Below, piece after piece: positions 18,034-26,623 of a DNA stretch of 64,000 nucleotides; within the stretch, counting starts at the first letter, position 1, and the number at the start of each line of letters is the position of its first letter. The translations under genes were made by a program, and so were the position numbers. The notes under the pieces are model-generated. The model had not been told where the DNA came from. It saw only the letters and a program-made list of their open reading frames with translations, and searched no databases. Source of the DNA: Mesorhizobium sp. B2-1-1 (GTDB lineage Bacteria > Pseudomonadota > Alphaproteobacteria > Rhizobiales > Rhizobiaceae); the NCBI RefSeq assembly GCF_006442975.2, contig NZ_CP083954.1, forward strand, positions 5,587,501 to 5,651,500. The letters are read 5' to 3'.

Positions 18034-18993
18034 GTGACGATCGTGACCGGCAAGGCCGAGGCGCGCCGAAAATTGCAACCCGGCAGGTCCGGTGCGCTGC
18101 GGGATATCTGGGAGCATCGCGCCGACTACGCGTACGTGCTGCCCGCGATCGCCGTGATGCTCATCGTCATCGCCTATCCGATCTACTACACGATCGAGCT
18201 GTCGTTCTATAAGACGCCACCCGGCTTGCAGCTTCGTGACAAGACCTTCATCGGCTTCGACAACTACACGGCCATCCTCACCAGCGAGGTGTTCTGGAAA
18301 GTCACCTGGAACACGCTGATCTGGACATTCGGGTCCACCTTCATCTCCTTTGTCCTGGGGTTTGCCACTGCGCTGGCGCTCCACCGCGACTTTATCGGCC
18401 GCGGTGTGCTGCGCGCTATCCTGATCATTCCCTGGGTCATCAGCGCGGTCGCCGCCTCCTATATCTGGAAGTGGATCTACCATTCGGATTTCGGCATCAT
18501 CGGCGCAGTGCTGGTCGGCCTCGGATTGGCCGACCGACCGCCGAATTTCATCGACAACGTCAGCACGGTTCTCCCCTCGCTGATCGTCGTCAATATCTGG
18601 CGCGAGTTTCCGTTCGCCATGATCATGATGATGGCGGGCCTGCAGACAGTCCCCGAGCAGTTGCTGCTCGCCGCGAAAGTTGACGGAGCCAATGCCTGGC
18701 AGCGCTTCTGGCACGTCACCTTCCCGCATCTGCGCAACGTCTCGGTGGTGACGATCCTGCTGCTGGCAGTGGCCAACTTCAATTCCTTCATCATCCCCTG
18801 GATCATGACCGGCGGCGGGCCGTCGAATGCATCGCATATCTGGATCACCCATATTTACGAACTCGCCTTCGGCCGGCAGCGCTGGGGCGTGGCATCGGCC
18901 TATTCGGTGCTCCTGTTCATCATCCTGATGACGCTGGGCTACTTCTACGTCCGTGCGCTGAGCGGCAACGAGCGGAAGGAGGGCGGCGCATGA
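18034..18993 (+). CDS. Carbohydrate ABC transporter permease (MalF-type)
   Basis: The protein has 319 residues from a GTG start. About six membrane segments are seen, beginning YVLPAIAVMLIVIAYPIYYTIELSFY. The EAA loop contacting the ATPase is LLAAKVDGANAWQRFWHVTFPHLR. It forms the heterodimeric channel with the following permease, whose ATG overlaps its stop by 4 nt. It is part of the sugar-acid uptake operon. Confidence 0.92.
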   Translation: MTIVTGKAEARRKLQPGRSGALRDIWEHRADYAYVLPAIAVMLIVIAYPIYYTIELSFYKTPPGLQLRDKTFIGFDNYTAILTSEVFWKVTWNTLIWTFGSTFISFVLGFATALALHRDFIGRGVLRAILIIPWVISAVAASYIWKWIYHSDFGIIGAVLVGLGLADRPPNFIDNVSTVLPSLIVVNIWREFPFAMIMMMAGLQTVPEQLLLAAKVDGANAWQRFWHVTFPHLRNVSVVTILLLAVANFNSFIIPWIMTGGGPSNASHIWITHIYELAFGRQRWGVASAYSVLLFIILMTLGYFYVRALSGNERKEGGA

Positions 18994-19880
18994 GCGCGAT
19001 TGCCGAGACGGTCTCCCGAGGCCAGACCCGTCGCCGTATGCGCGTCGACGGATGGCGGTGGGCCGGTCGCATCTTCCTCGTTTTCATGCTGCTTTATACG
19101 GCGTTGCCGATGATCTGGATGCTGATCACCTCGATCAAATCCGGGTTCGCGGCGACGCAATTCCCGCCGCAATGGTGGCCGGACGAGCCGACCCTCGCCA
19201 GCTATCGGAAATTGCTCGATCCGCAGAACAGCGTCGGCCAGGACTTCCTCCGCTTCTTCTGGAACAGCCTGTTCGTGTCGACCGTCACGACAATCCTTTC
19301 CGTAATCGTGGCTGTCCCCGCGGCCTACGCTTTTTCGCGCTTCAGTTTCCCCGGACGGAACTTCCTGTTCTTCGCCGTTTTGCTGCGCAACATGTTTCCG
19401 GCAGTGATCTTTCTCGTGCCGCTCTTCATCCTGATGCGCGCGATCGGCCTGGTGAACACGCACGGCTCGCTCATTCTCACCTATCTGACGTTCGGGCTGC
19501 CGCTGGCGATCTGGCTGCTCAAGGGCTTTTACGACAACATCCCGGTGCAACTCGAGCAGGCGGCGCGCATCGACGGCGCAACGCGGTTCCAGGCCTTCAT
19601 CCTGATCGTGATGCCGCTCTCGACGCCCGGGATCATCGCCACCGCGATCTATTCCTTCATCGGCGCCTGGAACGAATACATCTACGCCTACACCTTCCTT
19701 TCCAAGAACGAGCAATTGACACTGCCGGTCGGCATCCAGCGCTTCTTCTCGGAAAACACGACGGACTTTCCGGGCTTGATGGCGGCCAGCTTCATGATGA
19801 GCGTGCCCGTCGTGGTGCTGTTCCTCGTCCTGCAACGATACTTCGTACGCGCCCTTACAGAAGGCGCGGTCAAGCACTAG
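18990..19880 (+). CDS. Carbohydrate ABC transporter permease (MalG-type)
   Basis: The protein has 296 residues. The first membrane segment is IFLVFMLLYTALPMIWMLITSI. About six segments are seen in all, with the EAA loop LEQAARIDGATRFQAFILIVMPLSTPGIIATAIYSFIGAWNE. It pairs with the MalF-type subunit, with which it overlaps (ATGA). The gene is followed by a 114-bp palindromic repeat and then the ATPase gene of the same transporter. Confidence 0.92.
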   Translation: MSAIAETVSRGQTRRRMRVDGWRWAGRIFLVFMLLYTALPMIWMLITSIKSGFAATQFPPQWWPDEPTLASYRKLLDPQNSVGQDFLRFFWNSLFVSTVTTILSVIVAVPAAYAFSRFSFPGRNFLFFAVLLRNMFPAVIFLVPLFILMRAIGLVNTHGSLILTYLTFGLPLAIWLLKGFYDNIPVQLEQAARIDGATRFQAFILIVMPLSTPGIIATAIYSFIGAWNEYIYAYTFLSKNEQLTLPVGIQRFFSENTTDFPGLMAASFMMSVPVVVLFLVLQRYFVRALTEGAVKH

Positions 19881-19994
19881 GGCCGGATGATTTCAGGTCG
19901 AACCGGTCTGACATCTGAATCCGGCTCTAAATCAAGGAGATAGAGCATGATGCCTGCCGAAAACCGCTTCACACTTTTCGGCATCATGTTCTAG
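19881..19994. repeat. Composite palindromic intergenic repeat inside the transporter operon
   Basis: Two imperfect inverted-repeat units lie back to back between permease and ATPase genes. The first has GCCGGAT at its left and ATCCGGC at its right (19882 to about 19926). The second runs from AGCATGATGCC through a CGCTTCACAC loop region to CGGCATCATGTT (about 19944-19991). The second unit has the look of the abundant rhizobial intergenic palindromes. It does not disrupt a gene, but it separates the ATPase from the permeases by 124 bp. Confidence 0.65.
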
Positions 19995-20004
19995 GGAGTT
20001 GCCA

Positions 20005-21102
20005 ATGGCCCACGTGGTCCTCAAAGATCTCGTCAAGACCTATGGCGGCTTCAAAGCTGTCAACGATGTTTCGCTGACGGTCAATGACGGCGAGTTCGTT
20101 GCGCTGGTCGGCCCTTCAGGCTGCGGCAAGACAACCACGCTCAATCTCGTCGCGGGGCTGACCTCGATTACATCGGGCGACATCGTCATCGGAGACCGGG
20201 TGGTCAATGATCTCGACCCCAAGGACCGGGACATCGCAATGGTGTTCCAGAACTACGCGCTGTACCCGCAGAAATCGGTCTACAAGAACCTGGCGTTCCC
20301 GCTGCAGATGCGGAAACTCTCCAGGGACGAGATCGACAAGAAGGTCAGGGAAGCGGCGCGCGTTCTCGACATGACGCACCTGCTCGAGCGCAAACCGCGG
20401 GAACTTTCGGGCGGGCAGCAGCAGCGCGTCGCCCTTGGCCGTGCCCTCGTCCGCGACCCCGCTGTGTTCCTCATGGACGAGCCGCTCTCCAACCTCGACG
20501 CCAAACTGCGCGTGCAGATGCGATCCGAGATCAAGCGCTTCCACCAGGACCTCAAGGCAACGATCATCTATGTGACGCACGACCAGCTCGAAGCCGTGAC
20601 CATGGCCGACAAGATGGCGGTGATGAATGGCGGCTATCTGCAGCAATACGATTCACCGGCGCAGGTCTTTGCCCATCCGGTCAACATGTTCGTCGCCAGC
20701 TTCATCGGCAGCCCGGCGATGAGCCTCATCCCGCTGGAGGCTTCGACGGCCAACGGCAGCACCGCATTGACCAGCGCGGAAGGCTGGACGCTTGAGCTGT
20801 CGCAACTCAACGCGCGCAAGGTCCAGGGAGCGACCACCAAGAAGGTCGTGCTCGGCGCGCGGCACTCGACGATCAAGCTGCACAAAAGCGCGGTCCCGGG
20901 CGCCATTCCGGCCAAGGCCTATACGGTGGAGCCGACCGGAGACGTCACCTTCGTGCAAGCATTCCTGTCGGGCGCCATCGTCAACATCAGCGTGTCGCCC
21001 AACGTCGCCGTCAAACCTGATGAGCGGATCTGGCTCGAGTTCGACCAGGAGCGGATGCATCTGTTCGACGGCGAAACTGAAATGGCCCTCAAGGCCGACT
21101 GA
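20005..21102 (+). CDS. Carbohydrate ABC transporter ATP-binding protein (MalK/UgpC-type)
   Basis: The protein has 365 residues. It shows Walker A GPSGCGKTT, Q-loop MVFQNYALYP, signature ELSGGQQQRVALGRALVRDP, Walker B VFLMDEPLSNLD and switch VTHDQLEA. The C-terminal regulatory OB-fold domain ends FDQERMHLFDGETEMALKAD. The ATG is preceded by AGGGAG. It energises the CUT1 transporter encoded just upstream and starts after a dispersed repeat. Confidence 0.93.
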   Translation: MAHVVLKDLVKTYGGFKAVNDVSLTVNDGEFVALVGPSGCGKTTTLNLVAGLTSITSGDIVIGDRVVNDLDPKDRDIAMVFQNYALYPQKSVYKNLAFPLQMRKLSRDEIDKKVREAARVLDMTHLLERKPRELSGGQQQRVALGRALVRDPAVFLMDEPLSNLDAKLRVQMRSEIKRFHQDLKATIIYVTHDQLEAVTMADKMAVMNGGYLQQYDSPAQVFAHPVNMFVASFIGSPAMSLIPLEASTANGSTALTSAEGWTLELSQLNARKVQGATTKKVVLGARHSTIKLHKSAVPGAIPAKAYTVEPTGDVTFVQAFLSGAIVNISVSPNVAVKPDERIWLEFDQERMHLFDGETEMALKAD

Positions 21103-21133
21103 GACAGGGGATGCGCGTGGAACGCGGGCGTGG

Positions 21134-22297
21134 ATGACCAAGAACCTGAAGATCACCGCGATCAAGCCCTACCCGGTATGGGTGGGAACGCGCAACCAGA
21201 TGCTCGTCAAGGTCGAGACCGACCAGGGTATCTTCGGCTGGGGCGAGAGCGGCTTGAGCGGTCGCGAGAAAGCCGTAGCCGGCGCGGTCGAGCACTATCG
21301 CGAGTTTCTCATCGGCCGCGACCCGATGCAGATCGGCCTGATCTGGCAGGAGGTTTATCGCAGCCAGTACTTCGAAGGAGGCCGGGTCCTGCAGGCGGCG
21401 ATTTCCGCCATCGACATCGCCCTTCATGACATCAAAGGCAAGGCGCTGGGGGTGCCCGTCTACGAGCTGCTTGGCGGCAAGCAGCGCGACCGCGTGCCCA
21501 CCTTCGCCTCGACCGGAGACGAGGCCGAGGGCGATGTTGCGATCGAACGCGCCCGCGAACTGCGCGCGCAGGGCTGGCAGGCGATCCGCTTCTTCCCCAT
21601 CGGACAAAGCAGCAAGGACGTCTTCGAGCCGCGTGAATCGATCGGCCCTACCGCGAGCATGCTGAACAAAGCGCGCGAGGCGCTGGGCGATGAGGTGGTG
21701 CTCGGCGTCGATTATCATCATCGGCTGTCGGTGGCCGAGGCGGCGAGCTTCTGCAACAAGCTTGGCCGCGGCGTGCTTGATTTCCTCGAGGAGCCAATAC
21801 GGGCCGAGACACCAGAGGCGTACGAGTCCCTTCGTACGATGACCGACATCCCCTTTGCCATCGGCGAGGAATTTGCCAGCAAGTGGCAGTTCCTGCCTTA
21901 CATCGAGCGCGGCATCCACCAGTTCAACCGGCTCGATGTCTGCAATGTCGGCGGGCTCACCGAGGCGATGAAAGTCGCCGGCTGGAGCGAGGCGCACTAT
22001 GTGGACCTGATGCCGCACAATCCCCTTGGCCCCGTGTGCACGGCCGCAACCGTGCATCTCGCCGCCGCGGTGCCCAACTTCGCGTGGCTCGAGACCAGGA
22101 TCCCCGAAAGGAAGCTGGGTTTCGACAATTCCGACTTTTTCCCCGTACAGCCAAGGCTCGACGGGACCGATTATCCGGTCAGCGACCTGCCGGGGCTCGG
22201 CGTCGAGGTCAATGAAGCGGCGGTCCAGGCGCAGAGTTTCCGTTTCTGGGAAGCGCCACATCTCAAGCGCCGCGACGGCTCTGTCACCAACTGGTAA
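21134..22297 (+). CDS. Enolase-superfamily D-galactonate dehydratase-like enzyme, paralogue 4
   Basis: The protein has 387 residues. It starts MTKNLKITAIKPYPVWVG, with GWGESGLSGREKAV and AISAIDIALHDIKGKALGVPVYELLGG. The active-site region carries LGVDYHHRLS (Asp-His), FLEEPIRAETPE (Glu), FAIGEEFASKW (Glu) and the PHNPLGPVCTAA motif typical of galactonate-dehydratase-type enzymes. The dehydration product, a 2-keto-3-deoxy acid, could be split by the aldolase-like protein encoded 24 nt downstream. It is only remotely similar to the three paralogues on the other strand. The exact substrate remains open. Confidence 0.86.
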   Translation: MTKNLKITAIKPYPVWVGTRNQMLVKVETDQGIFGWGESGLSGREKAVAGAVEHYREFLIGRDPMQIGLIWQEVYRSQYFEGGRVLQAAISAIDIALHDIKGKALGVPVYELLGGKQRDRVPTFASTGDEAEGDVAIERARELRAQGWQAIRFFPIGQSSKDVFEPRESIGPTASMLNKAREALGDEVVLGVDYHHRLSVAEAASFCNKLGRGVLDFLEEPIRAETPEAYESLRTMTDIPFAIGEEFASKWQFLPYIERGIHQFNRLDVCNVGGLTEAMKVAGWSEAHYVDLMPHNPLGPVCTAATVHLAAAVPNFAWLETRIPERKLGFDNSDFFPVQPRLDGTDYPVSDLPGLGVEVNEAAVQAQSFRFWEAPHLKRRDGSVTNW

Positions 22298-22321
22298 TTC
22301 AATTTCAACCGGAGTCCGAAA

Positions 22322-23062
22322 ATGACGCATACTCCCGATATCACGCGGCCGCCCAAGGACCTGATCGACGCGCTAAGGGAGATCGGCGCCGCCACGGTCG
22401 CGGGCACACTTGGCCACATGGGCTTTCGCAATCCGCACATGGTCGGCCCGGTGCCGCAGAACCATGGGAAGTCGATCGTCGGGCCGGCACTGACATTGCA
22501 GTTCATGCCGCAGCGACCGGACCTCTTCACCGAGGGAGAATATGCCGATCCGGAGACGCAACTTCACAGACATGTGCTCTACCATGCCCAGGAGGGCGAC
22601 GTGGTAGTCGTCGACGCGCGCGGCGACATGAGCTCCGGTGTCTTCGGCGATATGATGTCGACCTATTTCAAGGGCAGAGGCGGCGCGGGCATCGTCATCG
22701 ACGGGTGCATGCGCGACCGGCCCAATGTCGAAAAGCTCGACCTGCCTCTTTGGCTGCGCGGCTGGACGCCAAATTATCATGTGCAGACCAGCATCTATCC
22801 CAATGCGGTCAACGTTCCGATTGCCTGCGGCGGTGTCACGGTGATCCCCGGCGACATCATTGTCGCCGATGACGACGGGGTGGTGGTGCTGCCCGTCGCA
22901 ATGGCCTCGAAGGTCATCGAAGAATCCCAGAAACATCACGATTGGGAGGAATTCTCACGAATGAAACTCATGGGGGGCGCGCCGTTGCAACGCTACTATC
23001 CACTGCACCCAAGCGCGAACGACGAGTACGAGGCTTGGCGGAAAGCCAACGCCAAACCTTGA
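22322..23062 (+). CDS. RraA / HMG-aldolase-family protein (putative 2-keto-3-deoxy acid aldolase)
   Basis: The protein has 246 residues. It contains AATVAGTLGHMG, GPALTLQFMP, the core GDVVVVDARGDMSSGVFGDMM and VIDGCMRDRP, in which the conserved Arg-Asp pair binds metal and pyruvate in this fold. VIPGDIIVADDDGVVVLP follows. Members include 4-hydroxy-4-methyl-2-oxoglutarate aldolases and sugar-acid aldolases; RraA itself is a non-catalytic RNase E regulator. Its place after a dehydratase suggests retro-aldol cleavage of the keto-deoxy product to pyruvate plus an aldehyde. It is the last gene of the transporter operon. Confidence 0.83.
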   Translation: MTHTPDITRPPKDLIDALREIGAATVAGTLGHMGFRNPHMVGPVPQNHGKSIVGPALTLQFMPQRPDLFTEGEYADPETQLHRHVLYHAQEGDVVVVDARGDMSSGVFGDMMSTYFKGRGGAGIVIDGCMRDRPNVEKLDLPLWLRGWTPNYHVQTSIYPNAVNVPIACGGVTVIPGDIIVADDDGVVVLPVAMASKVIEESQKHHDWEEFSRMKLMGGAPLQRYYPLHPSANDEYEAWRKANAKP

Positions 23063-23108
23063 TAGACAGGATGAGCTGACAGTCGCCAGCGCGCGTCAGC
23101 CATTCCCC

Positions 23109-23232
23109 CTAATTTATCCTGGCGCCGCGCTGTGCGTCGAACAGGTGCGCCTTGCGCATCATCATCTCCAGCCCGATCTCCTGATCAGGTTTGAATGGCG
23201 GCCGATCCCGGCTCTCCGCCCGCTCGTTGACC
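23109..23232 (-). pseudogene. C-terminal remnant of a MalK/UgpC-type ABC ATPase
   Basis: On the minus strand, about 40 codons before the TAG at 23109-23111 read RAESRDRPPFKPDQEIGLE, then MMMRKAHLFDAQRGARIN and stop. This is the usual end of the OB-fold domain in sugar ABC ATPases. No upstream start, Walker or signature motif is present, so only the tail survives. It suggests that another sugar transporter once occupied this site and was deleted up to about 23232. Confidence 0.6.
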
Positions 23233-23421
23233 TAAGCTGGGTTTAATCCCTGGCCACTCCAGACCTGTCCCTGCCGAAAGCTGGCGGCTTTTGCATCGGG
23301 AGATACCTGACCGCGCTGGTGGCGACACATTACCGTAACGGAAGCGGTCCTATCATCATTCGGTGATTTTGGGCGGGGGCCGGGATCGTCGGCCGGGACC
23401 GTCAAGATTAGGGGACCTGAT

Positions 23422-23664
23422 ATGGCCACGCAGCTTTGTCACATAGAGACAGCATTCTCGGGAGCGGGCTCGGCAATGGCTCCAAAGTTCGCGGAATCAT
23501 GCGCTTGGGCGAATGCACGAGGCGTAACAATCTATCAGCGTTCAAAAACGGTATGGATCGCGGCCGGCGGCTATCGAGGCCGCGATTTGAAAGTAAAGGG
23601 ACGGTCGCCTGCCACCGCGCTCGCACTATGGATCGAGGCTGTCCAGTACAGAGGTTCGACATGA
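23422..23664 (+). CDS. Small hypothetical protein
   Basis: The predicted protein has 80 residues, beginning MATQLCHIETAFSGAG and including KTVWIAAGGYRGRDLKVKGRSPATALALWIEAVQY. AGGGGA lies about 6 nt before the ATG. The sequence is balanced and soluble and has no membrane segment. The pattern of strand residues followed by a helix is compatible with a small alpha/beta domain. It matches no family I recognise. It stands alone in sparse DNA after the ATPase remnant, so it could be recently acquired or the last gene of a deleted region. Confidence 0.4.
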   Translation: MATQLCHIETAFSGAGSAMAPKFAESCAWANARGVTIYQRSKTVWIAAGGYRGRDLKVKGRSPATALALWIEAVQYRGST

Positions 23665-24210
23665 GGCTGACCAACGAGGCGTCCAAGGCACGCAAGGAGA
23701 TCAGCATCCATCGTATCGCCGCCCTGATACCAGCTTAGGATATCGCAGGCCGTCGCCGAAATTGGATCCCCGGCCGAGCTTTGTCCATGCGATCAGCCCG
23801 GCCGCTTTGGTCGAGCTGGTTCATCATGAGCCCGCGAGCGCCAGCATGACGCTCGCCCCAAGTGCGGAACACATCTGGCTCAACATCAAGCGGCCCCCTG
23901 GAGTTGAAAATTTTACGCGGCCGCGCCTGGCGCCGCGGCTCCGGTCGCGTAAAAATGCTTCTGCCGAAGCCGAATCAACTCAGCCATCATGTTTTCTCCA
24001 GAAGAAACGCCCATATAAAAACAGGTTGGCGGGCCGTTGCCATTCGGGCAGACACCGCTGGAGTTGCGGCGGTGATCCGAACCCGACAAAACGGTTGGCG
24101 CGCGCTGCCGGAACGGTTTGATATCGCGGTCAACACGTAGGGAGAAACACGCGATCGGGTTGCGCTCGGCATGTGTTGATGGTTTGTTGCCGGTCAGCGG
24201 AGAACGAGTG
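23665..24210. other. Sparse intergenic region
   Basis: About 550 bp between two small hypothetical genes. Short open frames occur on both strands, but none shows a domain, a good ribosome site and balanced composition together. The stretch has lower GC islands (around 23900-23920 and 24000-24030) and reads like decayed DNA. I see no insertion-sequence ends or tRNA. Confidence 0.45.
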
Positions 24211-24555
24211 ATGCGAGAATCCATCGGTCAAGACGAATACGGGTCGACCAGCCCCTTCGATCCGGATGACCTGCCGAATTTGAATGCGATCGGACCGGCC
24301 ATGGGCAGCGGCAATGACTTCGAGAGATACGCGGTCGCCGTCATAATCGTGTTCGGCGCCCTGATCATAGGCGGGCTGATGGCCGCGTCGATGACCTTCG
24401 GCCACCGCAACGGTTTCCTGTTCGCGCTCGGCGGCGCCACATCGGCCTGGATATCGGGAAACGCGCTTCTGCTCGACCGGCCGCGCATCTACGCACTGTT
24501 CGTCGGCATCGCGGCCCTGATGCTGATCGCATCCACCGTCACGCTGATTTCGTGA
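24211..24555 (+). CDS. Small integral membrane protein, unknown function
   Basis: The predicted protein has 114 residues. The ATG at 24211 is preceded by GGAGAACGAGTG. The N-terminal 45 residues are polar and acidic (SIGQDEYGSTSPFDPDDLPN). Three hydrophobic segments follow: VAVIIVFGALIIGGLMAASM, FLFALGGATSAWISGNALLL and YALFVGIAALMLIASTVTLI. I recognise no family. It stands alone, next to a dispersed repeat and convergent with the gamma-glutamyltransferase gene. Confidence 0.5.
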   Translation: MRESIGQDEYGSTSPFDPDDLPNLNAIGPAMGSGNDFERYAVAVIIVFGALIIGGLMAASMTFGHRNGFLFALGGATSAWISGNALLLDRPRIYALFVGIAALMLIASTVTLIS

Positions 24556-24571
24556 CGGCTTGATCGTCAAT

Positions 24572-24655
24572 TAGAGCGGTCGTTTCACGGAAACTCAGGC
24601 CGCCCTGTCTTTTCGTTTTCGACGCGATTTCGGACGCGGGTTCACACGCTTGCGG
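24572..24655. repeat. Diverged copy of the 7101-7200 intergenic repeat
   Basis: The blocks run in the same order as at 7101-7200: AGAGCGGTCGTTTCACGGAAAC, then a GTCTTTTCGTTTT stretch, then CGCGATTTCGGACGC and TTCACACGCTT. The palindromes are less perfect than in the other copy. It lies between the ends of two convergent genes. Confidence 0.5.
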
Positions 24656-24671
24656 AGTGCGCCCAGTCCCA

Positions 24672-26411
24672 TCAATAGCCGAGCGCCTCGCCGGAAGCAG
24701 CGCGGCTGTCGATGGCGCCATTGTAGCGCGCGCCGCCGCCCTTCCCGATTTCCTCCAGGCTCTTGCCGCCGACCAGGATGCCCGCCGCCTGGCCCCAGGT
24801 CTTGTCGCTGAGATCGAGATGATAACCCATGCCGGCCAGCAGCCTTTCGGTGTCCGGCGACAGTCCGAACGGCTCGATATAGACTGTGTCGGGCAGCCAT
24901 TGATGATGGATGCGCGGCGCGTCGATCGCCTCCTGGATGTTCATGCCGTGGTCGATGACGTTGACGATGGCTTCCAGCGTAATGGTGATGATGCGCGAAC
25001 CGCCGGGGCTGCCGATGACCATGAACGGCTTGCCGTCCTTGGCCACCACGGTCGGGCTCATCGACGACAGCGGCGTCTTCTTCGGCTGGATGGCGTTGGC
25101 CTCGCCCTGGACCAGGCCGTAGAGGTTGGGCACGCCGGGCTTCTGGGTGAAATCGTCCATCTCGTTGTTGAGCAGGATACCGGTGCCGTCGGCGACGACG
25201 CCGGCGCCAAACGAGCCGTTGAGCGTGTAGGTGACCGCGACCGCGTTGCCGTCCTTGTCGATGATCGAATAGTGGGTCGTCTCCTTGCTCTCGCCGAACC
25301 CCTTCGGCATCAGGTCCTGAGAGACGCCGGCCCGGAACGGGTCGATCTTGTCGCGAATGTCCTTGGCGTAGGCCTTGTCCAGCAGTTTCGAGACCGGATT
25401 GTCGACGAAATCGGGATCTCCGAGCGCCGAGTTGCGATCGACATAGGCGTGGCGCATGGCTTCGATCATGACATGCACGGTCTCTGCCGAACCGGCGCCG
25501 AGATAGGACAGCGGGTAGCCTTCCAGCACGTTGAGGATTTCGCAGATGATGACGCCGCCGGAGCTTGGCGGCGGCGAGGAAATGATCTCGTAGCCGCGAT
25601 AGGAACAGGTCACCGGCTTGAGCTCGCGCACCGCATATTGTTCGAAATCGCCCTTGGCCAGGATACCGCCCTTGGCGCCGCTTGCCTTGACGATGGCATC
25701 GGCGATGGCGCCCTTGTAGAAGGCGTCGGGGCCTTTTTCGGAAATCGCCGAGAGCGACGCGGCTAGGTCGGGTTGGACCAGCCGCTCGCCGATGCCATAG
25801 GGCTTGCCATCCGGCTTCAGGAATATGGCCGCCGCAGCTGGATCCTTCGCCAGCCTGTCGGCACCTCCGGCAAACGAGGCGGCGTCACCCTGATTGAGGA
25901 TGAACCCGTCCTTGGCATAGCGAATGGCCGGCGCCATGAGGTCCTGCCGGGACAAGGTGCCGTATTTTTCGCGCGCCATCTCGAAACCGGCGACGGAGCC
26001 CGGCACGCCGACGGCGAGGTAGCCGTCGAGGCTGGCGCCTTTCACCGGTTTGCCGTCCTTGTCGAGATACATGGTCTTGGTCGCGGCCAGCGGCGCACGT
26101 TCGCGGAAATCGAGGAAGGTCGACTTGCCGTCCTTGAAGCGGACAGTCATGAAGCCGCCGCCGCCGATATTGCCGGCGTTGGGATAGACGACGGCGAGCG
26201 CATAACCAACAGCGACCGCCGCATCGACGGCGTTGCCGCCCTTCTTCAGGACTTCAACGCCCACCTCCGACGCCAGATGCTGCGCGGTGACAACCATGCC
26301 GTTCTCGCCCTTGACAGGCGCTGGCGAGGCGGCGATGGCGGCCGCCCATGGCGCGAAAGCGATCGTGAAGGAGAGGCTGACGGCGATCAGCGTGCGGCGA
26401 GTGATATGCAT
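24672..26411 (-). CDS. ggt: Gamma-glutamyltransferase
   Basis: The protein has 579 residues from the ATG at 26411, which follows AGGAGC; an upstream frame extension is ignored. A signal peptide (RRTLIAVSLSFTIAFAPWAAAIA) marks it as periplasmic. The large-subunit motifs are NAVDAAVAVGYALAVVYPNAGNIGGGGFM and LDFRERAP. The autocleavage site with the catalytic threonine is KETTHYSIIDKDGNAVAVTYTLN. Small-subunit motifs are LLNNEMDDFTQKPG and SSMSPTVV. The enzyme cleaves and transfers gamma-glutamyl groups of glutathione and related peptides. The gene is monocistronic by spacing. Confidence 0.93.
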   Translation of the reverse strand: MHITRRTLIAVSLSFTIAFAPWAAAIAASPAPVKGENGMVVTAQHLASEVGVEVLKKGGNAVDAAVAVGYALAVVYPNAGNIGGGGFMTVRFKDGKSTFLDFRERAPLAATKTMYLDKDGKPVKGASLDGYLAVGVPGSVAGFEMAREKYGTLSRQDLMAPAIRYAKDGFILNQGDAASFAGGADRLAKDPAAAAIFLKPDGKPYGIGERLVQPDLAASLSAISEKGPDAFYKGAIADAIVKASGAKGGILAKGDFEQYAVRELKPVTCSYRGYEIISSPPPSSGGVIICEILNVLEGYPLSYLGAGSAETVHVMIEAMRHAYVDRNSALGDPDFVDNPVSKLLDKAYAKDIRDKIDPFRAGVSQDLMPKGFGESKETTHYSIIDKDGNAVAVTYTLNGSFGAGVVADGTGILLNNEMDDFTQKPGVPNLYGLVQGEANAIQPKKTPLSSMSPTVVAKDGKPFMVIGSPGGSRIITITLEAIVNVIDHGMNIQEAIDAPRIHHQWLPDTVYIEPFGLSPDTERLLAGMGYHLDLSDKTWGQAAGILVGGKSLEEIGKGGGARYNGAIDSRAASGEALGY

Positions 26412-26563
26412 GGCGAGGCTCCTGGCGGGGGAACGCCTAGGAAACCGTGTTGGGGTGATCGAGTCCACTAACAATTGAGGGAGCACGAGAAAGAGCCCCC
26501 ACCCGGATTGCCATCCGACCTCTTCCCTAGTGGAGAGGAGGCCGTCAGCGCTCGCGCCAGTCT

Positions 26564-26610
26564 CTTCTCCCCAGCGGGGAGAAGGTGGCCGCGAAGCGGC
26601 CGGATGAGGG
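26564..26610. repeat. Palindromic repeat (CTTCTCCCC / GGGGAGAAG type)
   Basis: CTTCTCCCC at 26564-26572 pairs with GGGGAGAAG ending at 26584. A second stem, GGCCGC-GAA-GCGGCC, follows at 26587-26601, and then CGGATGAGGGG. The same unit, inverted, is at 27951-27998 on the other side of rhaI. It is just downstream of the rhaI stop and could also aid termination. Confidence 0.6.
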
Positions 26611-26623
26611 GGCGGGCTCGGCC

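Noticed and set aside
17221..18852. A 543-codon minus-strand open frame
   Set aside because: It lies antisense to the binding-protein and permease genes, which have clear families, signal peptide and ribosome sites.
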